Positions 42,109-53,390 of a stretch of 64,000 nucleotides of DNA are shown here, piece by piece (the stretch's first letter is position 1; every line of letters starts with the position of its first letter). A program made the translations under genes and the position numbers. Below the pieces are notes generated by a model, which had not been told where the DNA came from, did no database searches, and was given only the letters and a program-made list of their open reading frames with translations. The DNA is from Posidonia oceanica (lineage: Eukaryota > Streptophyta > Magnoliopsida > Alismatales > Posidoniaceae), in the NCBI GenBank assembly GCA_037176725.1, contig JAZBRS010000014.1, forward strand, positions 72,770,501 through 72,834,500, written 5' to 3'.

Positions 42109-44907
42109 TCAGTCGGATTCAGTGGAATTTCGCACCTCCCTCCCCAAATGAGAGGACTTACCTGAGGGGTGATTACGGAAGTCTGCCCCTAGCATGGAGT
42201 AGTCAGGTGCTTGTGGTAGTTGTAGCACATTTTCTTGTCTTTCTTTTGGTTTACGCCCAGTCCTTACTTTCAAAGGGTCAAGGTCGGACCCATTCTGACC
42301 CGTTTCAGGTAGTGTGCCCCCAGTGGGTTTGTTTTGGAGTGAGGCTATCAGATTTCCTCCTCCTTTTGAAGTGTGACTACTGATGGTTTCTGAAATGATC
42401 TCTCCTTCACAATCGTAGTGCTCATGACTGCCCCTAGTGTACCCTCTAGTAGGATCGGGTGGTTTGGGAGGAGGACTGATTGCTGTCTGGGCTGCTTGAG
42501 GAGGCGAGTTGAGTATAACCTCCATGTCATACCAGTCCGAGTCAGCATACTCATCGTACTTGGGTGACTGGTCTTCTTCTATTAAGTCCTGGAATTTCTA
42601 AGAGTCCACTGTCTTCTCATCGCACCAATCAGTGTTAGTGTACTCATCATAAACGAGTGACTGGTCTTCTTCTGTTAAGTCCTGAAGCACATGAGGATTC
42701 AGAGTGGGTGTTGAGGGTGCCTTAAGATCAGGGTCCTCTTTGCTTGATAGGCTTTGTTCTGGATATGCTTGTATGCACTAGATGGTTGCAAACTCAGATC
42801 GAGCAGTTGATAAGATGATCTCTGCATCCGCGTGAGCCACTTGATGGTTGAACAAGGGCTCTTGATGTATCTGCATCACTTGCTGATCCCCTCGAGTTGC
42901 TTTCAGTGTGGCTTTAAGCTCGGACCACATGATTTCACCTTTGTCATTAAGATTATGTATTTTATCTTTGACAGTGAAACAACTTTCAAGGGTATGCCCA
43001 TTGTTCTGGTGGTAAGGGCAGTATTTGGACATATTAGCATTAGGAGTTCTTGGACTGGGTTCGGGGAGACACAGATCTCCACTTTCAATCAGTATCCTGA
43101 ATGTATCGGGGATTGATTCAGGAAGTGAAGGATAATTATGCCTTTGAGGGCCTTTGTAGCTTCGTGGCGGAGGGACACTGTGGTAGCTCTTCTGCCCCTG
43201 TGGTTGCCCCTAGTATCCATTGTTTGTCCATCCTTGCTGGGCATGTACCGGGTAATCAGGAGACTGTTGTTTTTGGGCTGTACTGGCTGCACCAAATGTC
43301 CCTGGTACTGCACTGGTTGCCCTTGGTACTGCTTTGGCTGATACTGGGTCAGTTGCCCTTGGGCCAGAAATGATTGCTTAGACTGGTGTTGGGGGTCCCT
43401 CCCTTTTTGCCTCTGCTAAATTGAGACCTGGGCCATATTATTAGTGATGCCTTCAAGCGTATAGCCAGTAGTCTTCTTCTTGCCCCTTCCCTCAGGCCTT
43501 AAGAATGGTAACTCTTCTTTGTGATGGAGGACTCTTGTAGCACATTCGTGCAATTTAGGATATGTGTGGAGGTCACTCATTAGTAGCCCTGTTTTGAGTG
43601 CTCCTATAGTATTTCGAGAAATGACCTCGACTGCTTGGCTCTCAGGAATGTAGCATTTAGACCTTGCAGCCATGTCTCTCCATCTGCTTGCAAAAGTAGC
43701 AAACTCCTCATCAGGTTTCATTCTTTCAGCGAAGAGGTTGCTCATTGTGGGCTCGTGCTGGATGCGATGGCTATATTGGAGCAGAAATTTTTCCTAGACC
43801 ATCTTGAAGCTACTGAAATCATATGCTGTGAGCATATTGAACCATCCCAGTGCTTCTGCTTCCAAGTTTTTGAAGAAGAGGTAGATAGTAAGTCCATTGT
43901 CATATTGATAGCGCAGAGCATCCATGGTAAATGTTGCTAGATGGCCACTCGGGTCCTCTGTTCCACTGTATTTCCTCATTTTTGGTATTTTGAATCCAGT
44001 GGAAGAACAAAATGAGGGAATTTGGATGCGTCAAACCCTATTGGTGCTTTATGTGTAACCCTCGCCTCTGTCAGTGCTTCGGAGATCATTCTTTTAATGT
44101 CCTGTCCTGGCATGGCTTGTTGCCCTTGGTTTAGGTGCCCATGTGTTTGATGGAACGGTAGTGATAAAGGGTTGTATGGTTGAGAGAAGGGTAGGGATTG
44201 ATGTGGAGTGTAATGCGATTGTACGTTAGCGGGAGGTTGTGATGAGTATGATATTCCAGGATATTGTGTTTGATGGTAGGTTGTGTGTGATGTTCCGGGA
44301 TATTGTGGTTGGTGGTAGGTTGTGTGTGATGTCCCGGGATATTGTGGTTGGTATGATATTCCGGAGTATTGTAGTTGGTAGTTGGTTGTGTGTGATGGCA
44401 TGGTTTGGTGTATGGGAGGATAAGTTGGCATTGCGTGGTATTATGGGAATGAACCTTGGGTAGGGAAGTTTATCGTGGGATTTAGTGGCATGGTGTATGT
44501 GTGAGTGGGCATGGTTAATGGGTTTTGGTGAGGGTTAGGAAAGAAGGTTGGTAGACGGATGAGGTTTGTAGGCTCCTAAATGAGGAATGGTGGTGTCATG
44601 CCAAGAGTTGGTAGATCTCATTAGTTGCTTTCTCAGACAGATAGGAAGCGGTTGATGTAGGTGACACTACTGGGAAGGTTACTTTGGGAAGTGTGTGCTC
44701 AAACGAGGTACTCCATGGTCGGAGTAGCTTTATTTCTCTCTCTCCTTCAACTTCTTGTGCAAAGTTGGGAGTTTCTGGCTCTTGTGCCTGTAAAGTTGAA
44801 GCTCTGAAAAAGAACCCATCTAGGCCCATGCTTGGTTATGCCGTGGAGGTAGAGGTTGAGGCAGATGTCATATTGATGTGCTCTTGATTTGGTCGATAAG
44901 CCTCCAT
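42109..44907 (-). pseudogene. gag: B2 Gag, disrupted
   Basis: The start ATG is at 44907 (MEAYRPNQ). In order there is a Ser/Thr-rich N-terminus; a Tyr/Pro/Gln-rich region with tandem copies of YPGTSHTTYHQPQ (about 44220-44400); a capsid core (about 44050-43420; GFDASKFPHF, KYSGTEDPSGHL, FATFASRWRDMAARSKCY); a Gln-rich linker; a C-X2-H-X4-H-X4-C knuckle (CPYH, GHTLESC, near 43015); two acidic repeats of the form LQDLxEEDQSxxYDEY (about 42710-42545); and a Pro-rich tail. At least three frame changes (near 44410, 44000 and 43060) and several stops break it. No protease follows. Family: Ogre-type Gag, distinct from that of L/A1/E. Confidence 0.82.
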
Positions 44908-45092
44908 TGTGAAATAATTACAAGAGTTTGGAAAATAAAATTACAGACTCTATTAACACTACTTAATATAGACTCGATTAAATGAAAGTAAAAAGAAAAC
45001 ATTAAACAGTTGATGTTCTGGCGTTATTGCAACCTGTTAATGGTGACAGATAAATCTCTGCAAACAATGCACACTGGAACGTCTACCCTGTA

Positions 45093-45169
45093 GTCGCCTG
45101 TTACTTAGGCGACCAAACAAGTCGCCTGTTTTAATGGTGGCTAAGTGAGGCGCCTTCTAAACAGGCAGC
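45093..45169. repeat. Palindromic 6-9-6 modules in the B2 leader, cluster 1
   Basis: Modules at 45093, 45121 and 45149, period exactly 28. The first, GTCGCC-TGTTACTTA-GGCGAC, has perfect arms. Confidence 0.85.
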
Positions 45170-45874
45170 TCAGTACCTGTTCTTCCAGCAGCCAAGGTCT
45201 GTTCTAGACAGACTGTGCAACAAACAGGAAAATAAAACAGTGCAATTTTTAGACAGATCGTAGGTTTTTATTTGTTGAAGTGAATAATTAATCGGTTTAT
45301 TAAACCTGCATGTTCACAATTAATGGGATTTTTGGCTTATGGGTACCACTCTTTGACCTTCATTCAAGGTCTACCAAGAGGGCCTAGGCGGCGGGTTTGT
45401 CTCTCTAAAGAGGAGCCCACCACCTAGGATTCTGTCCTTAAGATCGGCCATTATTAAACCATAAAACAATAAATAAACAAGGAATATCAAAGTATCAAGT
45501 ATCTACTAAGGATTATTTTTGACTTAAGGAAGAGGAGGAGTCAAGAATAAAACCCTAGGACACCTTGAGTTCTTAACCTAACTATCCTAACCAAACAGAG
45601 TATGGGTGAGCGACTTGCACTGGCCCGGTTCGCTCTGTTTGATTATTTTAGTTAGGGAAAGAATTTCTCAAGGAACTTTAACTATAATATTAATAAAATA
45701 GTTTCCACCTTAAGGGTGGGCACATACAAACCTAAAATCCGAATAAAAAACAAAAAAAAAAATTATAGTGGACAGGATTTAATCAGTTTGTTAAGCTACT
45801 GCAGACCTAAAAAAAACAACACAGGCTACTGAAAATAATAGAAGATCTGCAGTGAAATAAAAAACCCAAATCCA

Positions 45875-45951
45875 GTCGCCTGTAATGGGTGCGTCTAGAA
45901 TAGTCGCCGCAGTGGACTGCGACTGACTCAGACGCCTGTTAACTGGGCGGC
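45875..45951. repeat. Palindromic 6-9-6 modules in the B2 leader, cluster 2
   Basis: Modules at 45875, 45903 and 45931, period exactly 28, with arms GTCGCC or GACGCC on the left and TGCGTC, TGCGAC or GGCGGC on the right. Confidence 0.82.
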
Positions 45952-46249
45952 TGGAAACCGGATGTTTTCTGTTTTCAGAACAGTAGTAACCCGACCCTCT
46001 ACGATCATAGACAGGAGGTTGTCGTTGCCTCAAAGTGCTAACGAGACCTCTTGCCTTAAGATCAAGGTGGTTGGAATAGAAAACTGTTCTAATGTCAGAA
46101 AACACTATGGGGTTTAGGAGTTGTAAAAAACCTAAGCGCACGGCCTCTTAAACCGAACACAACAAAGAAAAACAACTAGATCTAAAGAAGGAAATGAAGG
46201 AAGGAAGGAAAGGAAAAAATCACGTAGCATAGAGGGTTGGCTAAAGCCG

Positions 46250-46267
46250 GTCCCATTGTGATCGCCA
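46250..46267 (-). promoter_or_regulatory. B2 primer-binding site
   Basis: Minus-strand TGGCGATCACAATGGGAC lies 4 bp from the 5' LTR end at 46272. It shares TGGCGA with the A1 site. Confidence 0.7.
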
Positions 46268-46271
46268 CTTC

Positions 46272-46514
46272 TGTGGATGTGGATTATGGGGGTGTTTATG
46301 AAGATGATGATGCTTCCACAACGTTATCAACTTATTGTGATCGCCACTTATCAATGGGCAGACAAGGCACCTAGGAGATGTAGATGATGTGGGTACTTGG
46401 CTCATTAGATGGACGGCAGGATGTCGTCCAGTGACTTCCTCGTGTTACGTGAGCATATTACTTTCCTTCAAAACAAATGAAGATATATCTGGGTAAGTTC
46501 GTGTGTAGTAAATG
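46272..46514 (-). mobile_element. B2 5' LTR, truncated by LTR D
   Basis: It matches 34637-34880 closely. The rest lies beyond the inserted elements. The last five bases, AAATG (46510-46514), are the presumed target site of D. Confidence 0.85.
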
Positions 46515-46689
46515 TGTAGACACCCCATTTTGACATGCTCAATTGGTGGTTCTCTCTGAAACCCATTTCCAACCTAAAACAGCACCCTTTTCCAAGCCCA
46601 AAACCCTAGAAAAACTCTAGGTTTGCATCTTCTAAACCCTAGGTCAAACCCTAGGTTAGCATAGGTCACACCCAAGCCAAGCCCAAACC

Positions 46690-47440
46690 ATGCCCAAGCC
46701 AAGCCCAAGCCCTTCTCCTTCTTTCTTCTCTTCTTTTCTTTTCCTTCTTTTCCTTCTTCTTTCTCATCTCTCTTTTCTCTCTTTTTCTCCTTCTTTTTCT
46801 TTCTTTCTTTCCTCTTTCCTTTTTTCCACGGGTCTAATAGGCCCAGCCCACTCATTCTCCTCCTCACCTCTTCTCTTTCTTTTATTTCATTTTCATTTTA
46901 TTTTATTTTATTTTGTTTTCTTTTTTCTTTTTTCTTTTCTTTCTCTCCTTCCTTCCCTTCCTTCCCCTCCTCTTTTCTTTCTTTCTTTCTTTCTTTCTTC
47001 CTCCTCCCTTCAACCCAAGCCCAACTGCCCCCTTCTTTTACTTCTTCTTTATTTTTTTGGGCCCAGCCCATTTCCACCACCTTTCTCCCCTTTTTTCTTC
47101 TCTTCTTCTTCTTCCTTTCTCCTCCTTTCTTTCTTCCTTTCTTTCCTTTTCTTTTACTCTTTCTTCCTCCTCCCTTCAGCCCGGCCTAGTAACCCTTCCC
47201 TTCCTTTTTCTTTTTCTCTTTTTTTTTCCTCCCACGGGCCCAGCCTACTGCTCCTTCCTCCCTCTCATTCTTCTTCTTTTTTCTTCTTTTTCCTTCTCCT
47301 GCGCCATCTGCCAGCTCCTCCTCCTTATCTGCTCTGCCACCTCCTCCTTCCTCCTCCTTCTCCTTCTTTCTTCTCCTTCTTTCTTCTCCTTCTTATCCCG
47401 CCACTTACTCCCTCTCCCATCCAACACTTACTACACTAAC
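46690..47440 (+). repeat. 750-bp pyrimidine-rich tract
   Basis: Nearly all C and T on the plus strand (CTTT, CCTT, TTCTTC words), broken by a repeated purine-containing insert 'gggcccagccca'. Both strands give long low-complexity frames (Ser/Phe/Leu/Pro or Lys/Glu) that are not genes. Confidence 0.88.
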
Positions 47441-49564
47441 TTCCCACCGAAATCCCTCCTCCAAACCCGCTCTCACACACAGACTCAGCCAGCCCTCTGC
47501 ACAGCCATCCCACCGCCGAATTGCCACTCCCAAGCCCCTACCTTACCCCCTCACCACCTCCAGCATCCCTCAGGACCGCACCCACAATTCCTAGATCTCC
47601 AGCACCTATAATTCCCCCCAGCATCTCCCCAGAACCCATTTTTCTTCTCCAGCTTCCCACTGCCAGCACCATTGCAATTTGCATTCACCTAGCCACCCAT
47701 GCATCCTAGACCATCACCACCATCCTCCTTAAACTACCACGATCCCAAAGAGCGTGAGAACCACTGGAGAGAGCCACAGCATCGCCTAGACCACCAGAAT
47801 TTGCCCTGTTTCACTGTAGCACTGTAGCTGGTTAAGTTAGGTTTTTTTTTATTTTCAATTTCATTGCATGCATTGCATTAAGGCCCCTAGGTTTATTTAT
47901 GTTTGCATTTAGGTCCTTGCATCAATCAAAATCATTTAATTTTGCATTTAAACTATATTGCTTTAAAATAAAATACTGCATGTTATTATATTTGCATTTC
48001 AGTCCAGTGTAGCTTAAGTTATTTAAATTTGTTTGCAAGCATTGCATTAAGGTCCCTATGTTTATTTATGCTTGCATTTAGGTTCTACATCAATTAAAAG
48101 CATTTAATTCAGCATTTTAACTTTATTACATTGCATTTAAATTTTATGCTTTAGTTTATTTGCATCTAGGTCCTTAATTAATCACAGCATGCATTTAATT
48201 TTAGATTTTACCTTACTGCATTGCATTTGCATCCCTAGCCTTTAATTTAGTTGCATTTAGGTCCTCATTTAATCATAGCATGCATTTAATTTAAATTTTT
48301 ACTTTGCTGCATTGCATTTGCATCCTTAGCTTTTAATTTAATTGCATATTAGTCCTGCATCAATTGAAATGTCATTTAATCTGCATTTTAGACTTTATTG
48401 CATTACTGTAAAACCCAGCATGTTCTGAAAATTGCACTTAAGTCCTGTAACATGTTTGCATGTGATTTAAATGTGATTTTCTTAGCCTTATTGCATTGTA
48501 TATAAGTCCTGAGGGTTTTTGCATTTTAGTCTAGTTTGATTCAAACTGTGATTTAAATGTAATGTTTCAACCTTATTACATTGCAATAAAGCCTAACAAG
48601 TTTTAAAAATTGCATTAAGGTGCTGCCTGCATGTAGGAGTCCTTTAATTGCGTTCTTTTTTAACTGTATTGCATTGCATGTTAATTTTGCACTTTATTTA
48701 ATTGCATTAAGGACTTGCCTGCATCTAGAAGTATTTTAATTGTATTTTTAAAGCTAATCTGGCATTGCATTTTAATCCTGCATTAACTTTTAATTGCATA
48801 TAAGTCCTGCCTGCATCTAGAAGCCACTAAATGTAATCTTTTAACTTCATTGGCCTTGCATTTGCATCCTGCATTTGCATATAACCTCTACATCCATTAA
48901 TTTCTTCCTTTAATAGCATTTAACTGCCATGCTGCACTGCAATCATATACAATAGTCATTTTAATTGCATAATCTTAACTATTGCATGCTTTAATTATTA
49001 TCATTGCATTGCACATCATCTGGCATGTTTTCCTGCATTGCATATAGGCTCTCATGTTGCATGCATTTACATTTTTAGCCTTGCATTGCATTTAAACCCT
49101 ATAGTTTTCTCTAATTGCATGTAGGTCCTTATAGTTTCTTAAAATTACACTTAGGTCCCTACATTCGCATTCTTGCATGCATAGCACCCCCATATCATTG
49201 CATATAGTTCCCATGCATCCATTTAGGCATTGTTAACCTCCTAACATGTAAGACACCTTGCATTGCACACACATAGGGCTAATTTGCACTTAGACCCCTG
49301 TCTAGTCCACTTTTGCTGGCCCTTGAGCCATCTGACTTGAAACCTGAATAACTTTTGATCGGACCATTAGATCTTCACGATCTAACTGTCCAGGTCTTTT
49401 TGGTTGGATGATCTATCATTCTAACCAAAGTTATTTCAGATCAGGCCTCAGATCTTCAAGATAAGCCCATCTGAATCATTGCATAGCACTCATTGCCTTA
49501 TCATTTGCATTGCATGCAATGTTTTTGAGATCCGCTTTCTCGTGCATGTAGATTAGGCTTTGTC

Positions 49565-49870
49565 ACCCCTGCTTTTGTTTCCTTTTGCATATCGCTTGCA
49601 TTGCATCGTTTTCTGCACCAGCTTTTGTTTTCTTTTGCTTATTGCCTGCATTGCATCGTTTTCTACACCAGCTTTTGTTTTCTTTTGCATATCGCCTACA
49701 TTGCATCGTTTTCTGCACCCACTTTTGTTTTCTTTTGCATATCATTTGCATTGCATCATTTTCTGCACCCGCTTTTGTTTTCTTTTGCATATCGCTTGCA
49801 TCGCACCGTTTTCTGCACTAGCTTTCGCTTTCTTTTGCATGTCGCTTGCATTGCATGTTTTCCTCGCTGT
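49565..49870 (+). repeat. 50-bp tandem array in LTR D, 6 units
   Basis: The unit runs GCTTTTGTTTTCTTTTGCAT, then ATCGCTTGCATTGCATCG, then TTTTCTGCACCA. Confidence 0.88.
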
Positions 49871-50660
49871 TTTGTTTTATCGCCTGCATTTGCATTAGGG
49901 CGATGATGCTTACTGCCTAGGAGTTCTCATGAACCAGGGCTTGCCCATTCACAACACTAGCAGTGTTGCCGAGCACATAGATAGCACGTTTAATTTCCCA
50001 TGCATAGCATTCAGGCATTTAGGCATTTAAGCATTAGGCATGCATCTTTCGGCATATGCGAGCGAGTTAAGCCTAGAAAGACTGATTCTCGAATGTATCA
50101 GGGGTGCCTAACACCTTCCCCGTGTGTACTAGAAGCCCTTACCCTGTCTCTTGGCCCACAATGACTGTATTGCCCTTATCCTAGGCACGAGTCACATTTG
50201 CATTGCATTTGCATTCTTTTTTTCTTTCTTTTTCGTATGATTTATCATGTTTCCCCTGGTTTTCCTTGTCTCCCAATTTAATAGACATGGTGGTGACTCT
50301 GATTTGTCTTATCTTTTCTTTTTCCTTTTCTACCAGCGTTTCTGAGTCGAGTTTCCTTCTTCAGATTTAGCCGCTGTAGACACCCCATTTTGACTCCTGC
50401 ATTAGTGGCTCTTCTCTGGTTGACTCAAACCCCTAACCCCAACAATCAAAACCCTAGAAACCCTAGGTCACATCCCATTCAAACCCACAACCAAAACCTA
50501 AAAAAACACCACAAAATTCACTCAAACCCAAATCCCCTTTCAACCCTAAACCTAAAACCCTAAAACCCTAAAATCCTAAACCCTAAACCCTAAACCCAAA
50601 ACACTAAAACCCTAAAACCCAAAACCTAAAAATAAAAGAACTCAACCTCAAACCCTAAAC

Positions 50661-53390
50661 TCTCGCGAAAGAGTTTTGCGCGCGCTCTCCCCCCTTTTCC
50701 GTCGGTGCCCTAGGGCTGGCGGGATGGGGATGTCCCCTCCCCGACCATCTTTCTCCCCTCGTCCTCCTCCTTTCTCTCACCCCCATCCTCTATGGCGTCC
50801 GTCTTTGCTCCGGATTTGTTCTGGTGTGGGTGGTTCTTCCTCCACAGGAATGAAGTTTGGTCCGATGGAAGCCTCCTCAGGTTTTAGGGCTTCTTGTCCT
50901 TTGATTCATCCAACAGGGGTTCCACCTTTAGTGGTTCGACTGGCATTGTCCCAGTCTGTGGGAGTTCCCTCTATGGTTGAGGCCCCTCTGCGGGTCGCTT
51001 CGGCGGCGGTTTTGTCTCTGCCACAGAGTGTGGGCTTAGCGCTCAAGAGCGAGGATTTTCCTCCACTTAAGGAAGCAGCTGTGGGTGTCTCGTCTGTTGG
51101 AGCATCGCGGTTTGTTGATGCTCAGATCCCCTCTAAGGCCAAGGCGGTAGCTCCCTTGCTCCAACCTAGCGGTGTTCCAGCAGCTCGTGATGGTGGGAAG
51201 GTTCTGGTGGGTGCTCCTGTTGGGACTCCATCTTCTCGGCTACTCCCCAACATCCATATGGTAGATGATCCTGAGCCCCTCTCCTCCCCGCCCTCCTACC
51301 ACAATCTATGGGCTGGAGGCAAGTCTGCACCCAAATCTTTTGCTATGATTACAAGGGAGTCTTATGTCCGACCAGTGTTTGATGAAATTGCAATGAGAGA
51401 TCTGGTGCAGGTAGATGGCAAGTCTATGATGGTTTTCTCCCCGGTGGAGGTGGGTAAACTATCAGCTCCTTTTGCTTGGACCTTGGTTGGCAAGTTTGCA
51501 GCAGCTAGACCTACTCTTATGTAGATATGGAATACCATGAGGCGAGTCCGCAACTTTAGCAAGGGCATTTGTGTGAGTGCTGTGGATCATCAGTATGTAT
51601 TTATTCGATTTCATTGTAGGGAAGACTTTGTCAAAGCCTACATCAAACGAGATTGGAGAGTGGGAGGCAAGGTGATGCAAGTTTCTAGGTGGTCTCCCAG
51701 GTTCACTCCCGGTGTTGAGTCTCCTTGCGTCCCAGTTTGGATTGAGCTTCCTCGGTTGAGAGCTCATCTACAATCACCAGGTGCGCTTCAATCCATTGCA
51801 GGTATGGTTGGGAAATTCCTTTGTGCTAATGGAAACGTGGCACAATTCACCAGACCTGGTACCACTAGGGTGTGTGTTGAAGTGGATTTATCGAAACCAA
51901 TCCCCAGATCTGTATGGCTTAACAATGGTGGGGAAATTTTTTCTCAACAGGTGGAATTCCCCAAGGAGTCTATTCCTCCTTTCTGCAAGAAATGCATGGC
52001 CATTGGGCATGTAGGATCTGCTTGCCATTTGTCTTCTAGGGCATCAAGTGGGTATGAGTCTTCTAAAGATTGGGTTGAGAAAACTTTTTACAGTGACAAG
52101 GAGGGAGGTATTTCTAGTGCAGGTGGGACTGAGGTGGTGAAGAATAAAGCAAAGAAGAAGAACAAAAAATCAAAGAAGAATGTGCAGTTTGTCATGAGAT
52201 CTGATATTCAGCAGGTAACCTCAGGGCTTGATTCAGTTGGGAAGGCTGTCTAGCTGGATATCTGCAAGACCAATCGTGAGGATTCTCTGCCAATTGATGA
52301 GGTTCAATCTGATCAGGACTGTGGGAAGGTGCTTACAGGGGTCTATGGGAGTGATGGTTTGACTTCTAAATCTTTGAATGCTCCTTCTTGGGCTGAGATT
52401 GTAGGTGGGGCTGGCAGTACTGGTGGTGGTGATGCTGCTACGATTCCACTGATTGGGGCTGCTAGTCCATGCAATGTTAAGCTTTGTTCTATTGAGAATT
52501 TCAAGGGTAAGTCAATTATCACAGGTTCTGTGGTTGGATCTGGGGAAGGGGATGCTAAGGTTGCTGAATTATCCAAAGGCAAGCAAGTGGCTGTAGAGGA
52601 GCCCATTCAGTTAGGTGATGCTGTTAAAGAGGATGCGAAGGAGGCTGCATTGGGCAGATGGGCTTTGCTTATCTCAGCTATGGTAATAGCAGCTAGGAAG
52701 GTGGGTGTTAAATCATCCTCTGCTGGTTTCCAACAGACCATTGGGAAGGTGAGACAGTCATCTCTTGAGGCTGGTACTATGGCTACTAATCAGGTAAAAC
52801 CAACTGACTTAGAAACTTTTGGGCCGATTGAATACAATGTGGAGAAGAGTGTTGAAGATCTTCATGTGTATGGAGAAGCTAAGGAGCTAAAGGACCTCCA
52901 TAAGGACCTTCAAGAGGCAAACTACACTAGTAAAGAGATGGAGGATGTGATACCTCCATTGAATCTTCTTTATCGGTCTCCACATCAGCCTTCTTGGTCC
53001 AATGAAGAGGAAAGGTCTTCTCTTGAGGATAGTGGTGATGCGTTCTTGGGTGGGTATCAATCTAGGGACTCGGTTTCAGAAGCACCAAGTCTTGATGCCA
53101 TCTTTTATGAAGATTGTGGTTCTAAGGGCTTAAAGAAATCAAGGAAGAAGTACAAAAGGAGGGATTGGGTATCTTTGGTCCCTCCTAGGGGTCCTCGTCG
53201 CTCTGCACATGTGAAAGCGCGCCTGGGGGCGAGATTGTAGGGAATGGAGGAGGAGTCCAATTGACCATGTTGTTTTCTTCTTGTTTTTGTGTGATTACTT
53301 GTTGCTCTTTGGAGGGTCTATCCTCTTTAAAGATCTTTGGGTGTAATCTTTTTACTATCAATGAAGGTTACGGATTAAATAATAATAAAA
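50661..53390 (+). mobile_element. LINE insertion encoding only ORF1
   Basis: A body of about 2.73 kb with a GC-rich 5' end, one long frame and a 3' end of about 150 bp closing AATAATAATAAAAAAA. A possible 10-bp duplication, AAACCCTAAA, occurs at 50650-50659 and 53391-53400, but the surrounding CCCTAAA repeats make it uncertain. No endonuclease or reverse transcriptase frame exists. Confidence 0.75.
50676..53240 (+). pseudogene. LINE ORF1-like protein (DUF4283 plus CCHC knuckle)
   Basis: One reading frame of 854 codons, broken only by TAG at 51522 and 52251. The N-terminal 220 or so residues are Pro/Ser-rich. A DUF4283-like RNA-binding domain follows (about residues 225-400; VFSPVEVGKLSAPFAWTLVG, VFIRFHCREDFVKAYIKRDW, VWIELPRL). 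Then comes a C-X2-C-X4-H-X4-C knuckle (CKKCMAIGHVGSAC, near 51985-52026), a Lys-rich run (NKAKKKNKKSKKN) and a further 380 residues of unknown type, ending in a basic tail. The family assignment rests on the domain order known from plant L1-type ORF1 proteins. The start may be a later in-frame ATG. The frame ends in a short 3' UTR with no ORF2. Confidence 0.82.

Larger units (their letters stand above)
44908..46249 (-). other. B2 5' leader
   Basis: Non-coding, with two clusters of palindromic modules (45093-45169 and 45875-45951), an inverted 'gcctaggcggcg...cacctagg' stretch near 45390-45430, and otherwise AT-rich sequence. Confidence 0.65.
34637..46514 (-). mobile_element. Element B2, gag-only Tat/Ogre-type retrotransposon
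   Basis: A minus-strand element with its 3' LTR at 34637-36233, polypurine tract, 3' region (split by solo LTR S), gag (42109-44907), leader, primer site (46250-46267) and the first 243 bp of its 5' LTR (46272-46514), which is then cut by LTR D. No protease or polymerase was found between gag and the polypurine tract. The five bases before the left end are GGTAC; the right end is outside the window. Its Gag and LTR differ clearly from those of L/A1/E, so it is a second gag-only lineage. Confidence 0.85.
46515..50374 (+). mobile_element. LTR D, plus strand, cut by element E
   Basis: It opens TGTAGACACCCC. It holds a long pyrimidine tract (46690-47440), a Pro/Ser-coding-like stretch, the TTGCATTTAGGTCC-type stretch (47850-49250), a 50-bp array (49565-49870) and the shared palindrome (50098-50121). 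It stops at 50374, in a segment that S carries about 90 bp before its own end. Solo LTR or full element cannot be decided here. Confidence 0.85.

Noticed and set aside
46690..47611. Long Ser/Phe/Leu/Pro-rich and Lys/Glu-rich open frames
   Set aside because: They are products of a pyrimidine-biased tract; both strands are open and the composition is low-complexity.
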